This document shows, piece by piece, positions 58,521 to 64,000 of a stretch of DNA of 64,000 nucleotides; the first letter of the stretch is position 1, and the number at the start of each line of letters is the position of its first letter. The translations under genes and the position numbers were made by a program. The notes under the pieces are model-generated. The model had not been told where the DNA came from and searched no databases. It was given only the letters and a program-made list of their open reading frames with translations. Origin of the DNA: Pseudomonas triclosanedens (lineage in GTDB: Bacteria > Pseudomonadota > Gammaproteobacteria > Pseudomonadales > Pseudomonadaceae); the NCBI RefSeq assembly GCF_026686735.1, contig NZ_CP113432.1, forward strand, positions 5,073,001 through 5,137,000, given 5' to 3'.

Positions 58521-59678
58521 CTACGCAGGATGCGGTTGCCATCCCCTGGCCTGCATTGCCTGCGCTGCGATGTCCCCAGCGTTCGTCGGGGCGTTCAGCA
58601 TCTTGCGGATGTTGGCGATGTGCGCCAGGGCAGTTTCACGCGATGCCGGTGGCGCAGTCGGTTCTGGGCGGTGTTCGGTGCGTGGCACACCAGCAGGCCG
58701 ATTTTCGGTAGGCCGTAGGGCGGCAGATGTCTCCTTACGACCTGCCCACAAGCGGAATTCGCCAGCAAATACGCGCTTCACCAAGGCGAAGAAGTAGGCC
58801 ACGACATTGCGCACGGTGCCGCTCTGGCTGCGTGCCTGCAACTCGTCGAGCACTTCCTGGCGATGCTGCGGCGGTAGCCGCCGCAAGGCGGCCTGCACGT
58901 CCTTTTGCTGATCTGCCTGGGCATTGCTCAGGCAAGGCGGCAAGCTCACCGACTGCGATGCCGAATCGCCATCGCCTTCGCGCGCGCGGTACGTACGTTC
59001 TTTTTTATACATATACGTCTTATACGTACTGCCCTGCTCAGCCGTCATGTGGCGAGCGTGTTCGGTCTGTTGCGGAACAAGCGTGCTGCCAGCGGAATCG
59101 CCAGACAATGGCAGTGGGTCGGCTGCCTCGCTCGCCGGCGACGGCGGCGTAGGGGGCAAATCATCGTCATCGTGGCGCTGATCGTGGGGCGCAATGAAGG
59201 CGGATTCAGGTGCCTGCGCCAGCGTTGCCTGAATGTGGACGGCCACCCGATCCACCTGGTTGTTTTCATGGCCGATGGAGGCTTGCAGGAGCGCGGACAG
59301 ACTGGCATCGAGTGCGCAGGCTTGTTGGAAGTCCAGGGTGCTTTCGTGAACCTGATACAGCTCGCTGAGCACATGGCCGGTCAGAGGGTCGCGTTGCTGG
59401 CCCACCAGACTGATCCACCCCGTCAGCCGAAGCACGACGAGGACGCGCCGGGCCGTCTCGTACCCGGCCCGCTGCCCCAGCGGGGTGGAGGTGAGATAGC
59501 GGCGCAACTGCCCCAGATTCGCCAGTGGGCTGATGCCCTCGGCAGAGCGCAGCATGCGCAGAACCTGCCAGCCATTGCGCTCCAGCGGCGTGAGGCGGGC
59601 ATCGAGCATGAGCGAGGCCGGCGTGGCGAACAGGGCGTTTTGCCCCAGCGGGTTGTGGCGGGTGTGATGGTCTGCCAT
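58521..59678 (-). CDS. STY4528-family island replication protein
   Basis: This 385-aa protein has an N-terminal conserved part, HNPLGQNALFATPASLMLDARLTPLERNGW (about residues 6-37) followed by LTSTPLGQRAGYETARRVLVVLRLTGWISLV. I recognise this as the STY4528 family found on SPI-7-type pathogenicity islands and ICEs; it looks like a winged-helix replication or regulatory protein. The middle is low-complexity Asp/Pro/Ser. A second conserved part, RRLPPQHRQEVLDELQAR, precedes the end. ATG 59678 follows GGAG at 7 nt. Confidence 0.85.
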   Translation of the reverse strand: MADHHTRHNPLGQNALFATPASLMLDARLTPLERNGWQVLRMLRSAEGISPLANLGQLRRYLTSTPLGQRAGYETARRVLVVLRLTGWISLVGQQRDPLTGHVLSELYQVHESTLDFQQACALDASLSALLQASIGHENNQVDRVAVHIQATLAQAPESAFIAPHDQRHDDDDLPPTPPSPASEAADPLPLSGDSAGSTLVPQQTEHARHMTAEQGSTYKTYMYKKERTYRAREGDGDSASQSVSLPPCLSNAQADQQKDVQAALRRLPPQHRQEVLDELQARSQSGTVRNVVAYFFALVKRVFAGEFRLWAGRKETSAALRPTENRPAGVPRTEHRPEPTAPPASRETALAHIANIRKMLNAPTNAGDIAAQAMQARGWQPHPA

Positions 59679-59833
59679 GAGAGGTCTCCGAGGTCTGGGC
59701 CACAGCGGCCCGTTCCCCTGCATCTCATCGCGTACCGTTCCAGGCGTCAGCCAACAATGCGGTCTGCGCCATAACCGTTTTATCCGGCACGCGCAGCCCT
59801 AGCACCGGCTTCCAGACTGATCTATCATCCCTA

Positions 59834-59862
59834 TACCCCTATGGGGGTACAACTGGGGGTAC
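59834..59862 (+). repeat. Right arm-type repeats GGGGGTAC
   Basis: An inverted copy (TACCCC, 59834-59839) and two direct copies (59843-59850, 59855-59862) mirror those beside the left integrase. Together they support this as the right end of the same element. The rest of the 59679-59979 stretch has no gene. Confidence 0.6.
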
Positions 59863-59953
59863 TTCCAGCGATTCCCGCAAAGGCTGTGGCCCGATTTCCC
59901 CGCGAAACCTAGTGTTCACAAGCCTTTGCCGACCGATCAACGTTTAAACGTGT

Positions 59954-59968
59954 GATCAACGTCTAACC
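59954..59968 (+). other. Candidate right attachment core
   Basis: GATCAACGTCTAACC contains TCAACGTCTAAC, matching the ychF end at 11 of 12 bases. A related copy, GATCAACGTTTAAAC, lies 19 bp upstream (59935-59949). Confidence 0.45.
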
Positions 59969-59979
59969 AGACTCCCCGC

Positions 59980-60008
59980 AAAAGCCCCGACACCGTCGGG
60001 GCTTTTTT
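59980..60008 (+). terminator. Orphan terminator, probably the original ychF terminator
   Basis: AAAAGCCCCGAC/GTCGGGGC with a 3-nt loop ends in six T. No gene precedes it on this strand inside the island end. It lies 12 nt after the right attachment core, which fits ychF's displaced terminator. Confidence 0.8.
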
Positions 60009-60132
60009 CATGGTCCTGCCGCCCACTCATCGCAATGCCGAATCATTCAGGCTAAACGATTGAAAGATCAGAAAAATATTCAAGGCCGGGGGTTGACAGC
60101 CCCCATCGATGTGCGGAAAATGCGCGCCACTC

Positions 60133-60209
60133 GGCTACATAGCTCAGTCGGTTAGAGCGCAGCATTCATAATGCTGATGTCCCAGGTTCAAGTCCCGGTG
60201 TAGCCACCA
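60133..60209 (+). tRNA. tRNA-Met (elongator, anticodon CAT)
   Basis: The 77-nt cloverleaf has a fully paired acceptor stem GGCTACA/TGTAGCC, so it is not the initiator. The anticodon stem CAGCA/TGCTG has loop TTCATAA, and CCA is encoded. Ile-CAT is the other possibility. This gene follows ychF in PAO1 as I recall, and is a known integration site for filamentous Pf prophages. Confidence 0.93.
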
Positions 60210-60216
60210 TACAAAA

Positions 60217-60244
60217 CAAAGGGTTAGCGAAAGCTAGCCCTTTG
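60217..60244 (+). terminator. tRNA-Met terminator-like hairpin
   Basis: CAAAGGGTTAGC/GCTAGCCCTTTG pairs over 12 positions with one G-U and a GAAA loop, 8 nt after the tRNA. Confidence 0.65.
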
Positions 60245-60257
60245 TGCTTTCTGGGGT

Positions 60258-60277
60258 AGTGACTACGAAGTGACTAC
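60258..60277 (+). repeat. Direct repeat AGTGACTAC x2
   Basis: Two 9-bp copies lie 11 bp apart, just past the tRNA-Met hairpin. Repeats of this form next to tRNA genes often mark integrase arm sites, here perhaps for the prophage integrase at 61489-62481. Confidence 0.45.
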
Positions 60278-60331
60278 ACCCTGTCTACTCCCTATCCTGC
60301 CCTTGCTCGGCTACAACGATGTGCTATGGTT

Positions 60332-60337
60332 TATAAT
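60332..60337 (+). promoter_or_regulatory. Candidate -10 hexamer TATAAT
   Basis: A perfect TATAAT in an AT-rich pocket, without a clear -35. Downstream lies a G-poor, pyrimidine-rich leader of about 285 nt, a 41-codon ORF and a hairpin. The 60278-60621 stretch otherwise has no gene. Confidence 0.35.
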
Positions 60338-60621
60338 GATGGCTCACTGCCGTCAAAACAGGGCACCCTGATAGCACTCATCGAATCTTGCATCCGAAAA
60401 TCATTCTGAATCCAAGCTGATCTCATACCTGTAGCTGCTACTGACTGATAACTGACGCGACCTAATCTCAAAGCCTTCCTACCTCATATCCGACGTCGCA
60501 CACCTCTACGATCCCTGCAGCCAAGCTCATACCGACTCGATCTCTCGAATTTTTCCTCTCGAATCTCAACTCAAGCTATCCGCCAGTGCCCTTCCTGAAA
60601 ATCCGGTATGAGGTCTGCGCT

Positions 60622-60747
60622 ATGAGGCAACTCATCGAGCGTGTGTGGAGGTTTGCTCAGGTGTCAGGAAAGTTCGCCGCAATTATCATTGCTACAGCTT
60701 TCCTTAACGACTTGGGACATGCCATCTATCTGTGGCTGCTAGGCTAA
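60622..60747 (+). CDS. 41-aa hydrophobic peptide of unknown function
   Basis: The short ORF encodes a basic N-terminus (MRQLIERVWRF) followed by one membrane-spanning stretch (about residues 16-40, with AAIIIATAF and IYLWLLG). GAGG lies 8 nt before the ATG. A hairpin terminator follows 10 nt after the stop. Size and shape resemble small membrane peptides, including type I toxins, but there is no sequence match I can name. Confidence 0.45.
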   Translation: MRQLIERVWRFAQVSGKFAAIIIATAFLNDLGHAIYLWLLG

Positions 60748-60757
60748 TGAGCCATTC

Positions 60758-60782
60758 GAAGGGGCTGACTCTCGGCCCCTTC
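60758..60782 (+). terminator. Hairpin after the small peptide ORF
   Basis: GAAGGGGC/GCCCCTTC, an 8-bp perfect stem with a 9-nt loop, on the plus strand; T run weak. Confidence 0.6.
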
Positions 60783-60800
60783 CCCACATCCGATAGGCAT

Positions 60801-60825
60801 AAAAAAGCCCCGCACGTGCGGGGCT
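60801..60825 (-). terminator. higBA terminator
   Basis: A 20-bp perfect palindrome (60806-60825, AGCCCCGCAC and its complement) ends in TTTTTT when read on the minus strand. It lies 16 nt after the higA stop. Confidence 0.85.
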
Positions 60826-60841
60826 CCATAATTCTCAAGCG

Positions 60842-61147
60842 CTAGGCATGAGCCAGTAGAGGCTCAATTTCGTGCTCAATTTGCTCGCCATTCGCCGCAT
60901 AAGCAGTGGCTAGTGAGTATTCACTTTGAAGGTTCATCCAGAACTGCGCGGACGTATCAAAGTAACGACCCAAGCGAATAGCCATATCTGCAGAGATGCC
61001 CCGCTGCTCACGCACGATGTCATTTACCGTTGGCGCCGAGACATTCAACGCCCGTGCAAGAGCCGCTGGCGACATATCCAGCTCCATCAAAAACTCATCA
61101 CGCAAGATTTCCCCAGGATGGATGGGGCGCATACCATTGGTAGCCAT
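60842..61147 (-). CDS. higA: HigA antitoxin (XRE-type HTH)
   Basis: This 101-aa antitoxin neutralises HigB and represses the operon. The conserved HPGEILRDEFLMELDMS region (about residues 9-25) is followed by the helix-turn-helix SPAALARALNVSAPTVNDIV and RGISADMAIRLGRYF. ATG 61147 follows GAGGAGG, which decides it over the 8-codon longer frame. Length and opening match what I remember of PAO1 PA4674. It is 10 nt downstream of higB, the toxin-first order typical of hig loci. Confidence 0.92.
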   Translation of the reverse strand: MATNGMRPIHPGEILRDEFLMELDMSPAALARALNVSAPTVNDIVREQRGISADMAIRLGRYFDTSAQFWMNLQSEYSLATAYAANGEQIEHEIEPLLAHA

Positions 61148-61157
61148 GTCCACCTCC

Positions 61158-61436
61158 TCAGTGGTAATCAACTATTTCGACTTCTTCTGGACCTGCATCC
61201 GTCCAAACGAAACAGACACGCCACTGGTCATTGATCCTGATGCTATGTTGCCCAGCACGATTTCCCTGCAGCGGTTCCAGCCGGTTTCCAGGTGGAGATC
61301 GCAGGTCTCGGAGCTCGGTAGCAGCATGAAGCATTGCTAGCTTACGCGTAGCAACTGTGAGGATGGCTCCCCACCGCCTAGAAAGGCCCGACTCAAAAAG
61401 CTGACGAGTCTCATCGCATCGAAAGGTCAGAATCAT
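61158..61436 (-). CDS. higB: HigB toxin (RelE superfamily mRNA interferase)
   Basis: This 92-aa toxin cleaves mRNA on the ribosome. The core LRSPPGNRLEPLQGNRAGQHSIRINDQWRVCFVW carries the Arg and His residues of the HigB active site, and the protein ends EEVEIVDYH as in host-inhibition-of-growth toxins. It is the first gene of higBA. A palindromic operator sits directly at its start. Confidence 0.92.
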   Translation of the reverse strand: MILTFRCDETRQLFESGLSRRWGAILTVATRKLAMLHAATELRDLRSPPGNRLEPLQGNRAGQHSIRINDQWRVCFVWTDAGPEEVEIVDYH

Positions 61437-61439
61437 TCA

Positions 61440-61463
61440 TTAACCCTTAACGTTAAGCGTTAA
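61440..61463. promoter_or_regulatory. higBA operator palindrome
   Basis: A 24-bp near-perfect palindrome with the core TTAACGTTAA at 61447-61456 and outer TTAAC/GTTAA arms, 3 nt upstream of the higB ATG. The core equals the HigA-binding palindrome I recall for P. aeruginosa. Confidence 0.85.
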
Positions 61464-61488
61464 CTTCACCACAGCTTACCACAGGATT

Positions 61489-62481
61489 TCATGTGGTCAA
61501 CTTGTAAGCAGCTTGAGCAATAGGTGACAAGCGCCTAGCTGACTCCAAATGCTCCGGCGACAGGTGCGCATACCGCATCGTCATCGTGATCGACGAGTGC
61601 CCCAGGATCCGCTGCAGCGTAAGGATGTCCCCTCCCCCCATCATGTAATGGCTCGCGAAGGTGTGGCGGAGGATGTGGGTCAGTTGGCCCGGCGTCTGGA
61701 ATCCACAGCGTTCGTAGGCGCAACGGAAGGCGGCGCGGCAGGACATGAACAGACGGCCGGTTCCGGGCATGCCCACCTTGAACATCAGTTGCTCCAGCTC
61801 GACCGGGATAGGCACTGAGCGGCTCTGACGGTTCTTCGTCCGGTGGTAGTGGACCTTTCCCCCATGCACGGCTCCACGGGCGATGCTCTCGGCTTCTTCC
61901 CAGCGGGCACCTGTGGCGAGGCACAGGAGAGCGACCGGGTACGTGTGGTTGTTCGTGCTGGCCTTGCACTCTTCAAGAAGCTGGGCAACCTGATCCAGGG
62001 TGAGGAAGGTCAGTTCGACCTGATCGGTCTTGATCTGCCGGACGTTGGCCAGCGGGTTTGCCTTGTGCCATGAGCCGAGGCGGATCAGCTCGGAGAAGAT
62101 CGCTGACAGGTAGCGCTGTTCATGGTTGACCGTCTCCGCTTTCACCTCGTTCAGACGACGCTGTCGGTAGCGTGCCCACGCGAGCGAATCGAACTCGAAA
62201 GCTTGGGGATCGCCTAGACGTTCGACCAATGCCTGGCAGCGCGCCAAGCGCTGTTTGCCATCTTTCAGGGTGCAGCCGTGAAGGTCGTACCAGACTTTCA
62301 CCAGATCGGAGAGGCGATCATCCAGCCGGCGGCCCGTCTCGCCCAGGACTGCGAAGAAATCCTGTTCATAACGGATCGCGGCAGACTTGGTAGCGAACCC
62401 CTTCTTGCGGATCCTGCGACCAGAGCGACCGTTCTCGTAGAAGTCAGCCGTCCACGTCCTCCCATCCTTGCGCGCGGTCAT
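61489..62481 (-). CDS. Phage tyrosine integrase
   Basis: This 330-aa protein has an N-terminal arm-binding strand region (DGRTWTADFYENGRSGRRIRKKGFATK), a core-binding domain near 60-150, and a catalytic domain. The catalytic residues are Arg in GARWEEAESI, His/Arg in HILRHTFASH, His in LGHSSITMT and Tyr in MRYAHLSPEH. It is of the P2/Pf type. Its start overlaps the replication gene by 4 nt. It is the gene nearest the presumed attachment end. Confidence 0.9.
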   Translation of the reverse strand: MTARKDGRTWTADFYENGRSGRRIRKKGFATKSAAIRYEQDFFAVLGETGRRLDDRLSDLVKVWYDLHGCTLKDGKQRLARCQALVERLGDPQAFEFDSLAWARYRQRRLNEVKAETVNHEQRYLSAIFSELIRLGSWHKANPLANVRQIKTDQVELTFLTLDQVAQLLEECKASTNNHTYPVALLCLATGARWEEAESIARGAVHGGKVHYHRTKNRQSRSVPIPVELEQLMFKVGMPGTGRLFMSCRAAFRCAYERCGFQTPGQLTHILRHTFASHYMMGGGDILTLQRILGHSSITMTMRYAHLSPEHLESARRLSPIAQAAYKLTT

Positions 62482-63770
62482 ATCGCATAGCCGCGCCTGA
62501 TGTAGCGATCATTTATGAGTCCAATGACGTGCTTTTCGAGGTCGCGAGTGCTGTAACCCTTGGCGGTGTAGTGATCCTCGATCACGTGCCAAAAGGGCAA
62601 AGTACGCCCGACCTTTAAGGCTTTTTTTGGCGGGATACGCTCCCGTGCGATGAGGCTGGCGAACTGCCCCAGGAACATCTCGCAGTTCTTGCCGGAGAAG
62701 CCCTGGGCGGTCTTGTAGTAGCGGCGGTATTCGGTGCGCTCAATGAGCGGATCGGCTTCCACCTGGACCTTGGTGTCGAGGCTGATCAACGACCAGAAGG
62801 CATCGAATATCCCCTCCCGAGAAATCAGCTTGTAGTTGTCACAGGCGTACTGCCACAGGCCTTGCAGGTGAGGGCAGAGACCCTCATAGGTCCGGCAGCC
62901 GATCACCTCGCCAGAGGACATGGTGGAGCCTTCGGAAAACTGCTGGACGATGGAGTGGTGATAGCGGAATTCGATACGCCACACGGTCTCCAGCGGGTTG
63001 AAGGCGGGGTCACCATCACCGAAGGGATCCCCGTTCAGAGAGGCCCAGACCGACTCCCAATAGTCGAGTTTGTCGGTGGCCCGTGCCTGTAGCGTCTTGT
63101 TGTACAGGCACATCTGCAGGCCGTTGGCCGAGCCGAACATGAAGGTCTCACCACGCCCGTAGACCGAGGCGTTGCCGTCGTATTCGATGCGGTCGATACC
63201 GCTGATCTGGCGTACGCGCCGTGACCGGCAGTGCATGCGATCCATGAAGTCCACTGGTGGGGTCCAGCCCTGCACGTCGAGGGCGATATGGACGGCGCAT
63301 TGGTTCACTTCGCAAGCGGCCAACACACCAGCGGCGAGATCATCCATGACGCCTTGCAGGATCTTCGGGTCGGCGCCATCCAGGGCATGCGGCGACACTT
63401 CGATCTTGAGGTGGGGACCGATGTTTTCGAGCTTCACGTTATGGTTCTTGATTAGCAAGATCAGCCCCATGTCGGCGTTCTGGAGCCGGTACTGGTAGCC
63501 CGAATCTCGCCCTACGCGGCCCTTGGCCCACTGGTAGCCAGCGAAGTGAACGAGATCCTCCGGCTCATCGAACAGCGCCATGACTTCCGGGCGAATCATG
63601 CCGTTGTACAACTGCCGTACGGTATCGACGCCGCAACGCAGCAGACGCACACCCGACAGGTCGGCAAATCTGCCGTTGCTCGGGTCCATGAAGATCCGTC
63701 CTTCGGACGACTCATAAAAGTCCCCGTTCTCCTTGAGGATCAGGCGGAGGGGATGAACTGCCTTTTTCAT
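62478..63770 (-). CDS. Pf1-like phage replication protein (ORF430 type)
   Basis: This 430-aa protein, by length, position before the integrase, and composition, matches the Pf1 ORF430/PA0727 protein as I remember it. That protein is thought to start rolling-circle copying of the phage DNA. I cannot point with certainty to the catalytic tyrosine or metal site; candidates are the Tyr-rich ERTEYRRYYKTAQ region near 345-357 and VHIALDVQGW near 160. It is coupled to the integrase by a 4-bp overlap. Confidence 0.75.
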   Translation of the reverse strand: MKKAVHPLRLILKENGDFYESSEGRIFMDPSNGRFADLSGVRLLRCGVDTVRQLYNGMIRPEVMALFDEPEDLVHFAGYQWAKGRVGRDSGYQYRLQNADMGLILLIKNHNVKLENIGPHLKIEVSPHALDGADPKILQGVMDDLAAGVLAACEVNQCAVHIALDVQGWTPPVDFMDRMHCRSRRVRQISGIDRIEYDGNASVYGRGETFMFGSANGLQMCLYNKTLQARATDKLDYWESVWASLNGDPFGDGDPAFNPLETVWRIEFRYHHSIVQQFSEGSTMSSGEVIGCRTYEGLCPHLQGLWQYACDNYKLISREGIFDAFWSLISLDTKVQVEADPLIERTEYRRYYKTAQGFSGKNCEMFLGQFASLIARERIPPKKALKVGRTLPFWHVIEDHYTAKGYSTRDLEKHVIGLINDRYIRRGYAI

Positions 63771-63837
63771 TCTTCTTGCCCTTCAATGAGGTTTATTGAG
63801 GTGCTTACTCGTTAGCTATCCGACGTGTTACAGGGTC

Positions 63838-63902
63838 GTCGGCCGCGCCTTCGGCCTACCGCTCGTGCCTTGCGCTCCCGGCCGGCGGCGCGGCTCGCCG
63901 AC
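63838..63902. repeat. Long GC-rich palindrome next to the replication gene
   Basis: GTCGGC-CGCGCC (63838-63849) pairs with 63887-63902, broken only by a 4-nt bulge. Smaller hairpins such as GGCCG/CGGCC lie inside. It sits directly after a stop codon and 68 nt before the replication gene, so it may be a terminator, the phage strand origin, or a packaging hairpin. Confidence 0.7.
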
Positions 63903-64000
63903 TCAAAACGGAAACGCCGCCACCGGCTGCATCACCTGCAGGGCGGTGAGAAATCCGAGGGCGTAGGCGAGTACGAGCAGCCCAAGGGCGTTGATCAGGC
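63903..64000 (-). CDS. C-terminal end of a small membrane protein (partial)
   Basis: The visible 31 codons read a single hydrophobic helix (LGLLVLAYALGFLTALQV) and a short tail ending AAFPF at the stop. The start lies beyond the window. It is probably a small filamentous-phage membrane or minor-coat protein; no family can be named from this fragment. Confidence 0.5.
   Translation of the reverse strand, partial: LINALGLLVLAYALGFLTALQVMQPVAAFPF

Larger units (their letters stand above)
44320..59967. mobile_element. 15.6-kb integrative genomic island at the 3' end of ychF
   Basis: The island is bounded by a 12-bp imperfect repeat (11 of 12 matching) at 44320-44331 and 59956-59967. Both ends carry GGGGGTA arm-like repeats, and the left end has a P4-type integrase 195 nt after ychF. 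Inside are a Fic protein, res, mod, a reverse transcriptase, a helicase, a second recombinase and an STY4528-family replication protein. After the right repeat comes a strong terminator with no gene of its own, which fits the displaced end of ychF. No conjugation genes are present, so it is a mobilisable island or a decayed element. Confidence 0.75.
61489..64000 (-). mobile_element. Pf1-like filamentous prophage, integrase end (continues beyond window)
   Basis: An integrase and a 430-aa protein like Pf1 ORF430/PA0727 overlap by 4 bp in the order found in Pf prophages (replication protein, then integrase). A highly structured intergenic region and the end of a small membrane-protein gene lie upstream. 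Coat, zot and adsorption genes would be to the right. The tRNA-Met with nearby direct repeats is the likely integration site, in which case the element starts near 60.2 kb and includes higBA. Confidence 0.7.

Noticed and set aside
60133..60209. Initiator tRNA-fMet
   Set aside because: The first base pair of the acceptor stem is a full G-C pair, unlike the mismatch of initiator tRNAs.

Overview
The window is chromosomal DNA from a GC-rich gamma-proteobacterium, almost certainly a Pseudomonas of the P. aeruginosa group. The reasons are bifA, icmP, mexVW and pagL, an elongator tRNA-Met directly after ychF, and a gene order that I remember from P. aeruginosa PAO1 in two blocks: about PA4358-PA4375 (feoB to mexW), then PA4655-PA4674 (hemH to higA). 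The PAO1 comparison is from memory and was not computed.

Positions 1-23.4 kb: feoAB iron uptake (feoB is cut by the window edge), two oxidoreductases, the argP regulator with its ACT-domain neighbour and the argO exporter, iron superoxide dismutase sodB, the c-di-GMP phosphodiesterase bifA, an iron-linked envelope operon (icmP, di-haem lipoprotein, second imelysin, DUF1513 protein), a chemoreceptor, and the RND pump mexVW. Fur-like boxes precede feoA, icmP and the di-haem gene.

Positions 23.4-44.3 kb: an MFS transporter, hemH, and a presumed light-response cluster (epimerase, FAD oxidoreductase, DUF523 protein, LitR-like MerR regulator, photolyase phr) with three copies of the same spaced operator. 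Then come pagL and a housekeeping run: murI-moeB-prmC-prfA-hemA leftwards, and TPR lipoprotein-lolB-ispE-two tRNA-Gln-prs-rplY-pth-ychF rightwards.

Positions 44.3-60.0 kb: a 15.6-kb genomic island inserted at the 3' end of ychF. A P4-type integrase lies at the left end, and a second recombinase plus an STY4528-family island replication protein lie at the right end. The cargo is a Fic protein, a truncated gene start, a Type III-like restriction (res) and methylation (mod) pair, a reverse transcriptase of the Abi/UG defence type, and a UvrD-like helicase that begins with a RelE/ParE-like domain. Res, mod, RT and helicase are tightly packed on one strand. This is the strongest candidate for an undescribed antiviral system here. 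The old ychF terminator now lies beyond the island.

Positions 60.1-64 kb: elongator tRNA-Met, a small membrane peptide ORF, the higBA toxin-antitoxin pair with its palindromic operator, and the integrase end of a filamentous (Pf1-like) prophage that runs off the window: integrase, a 430-aa replication protein, a large palindrome, and the tail of a small membrane protein.
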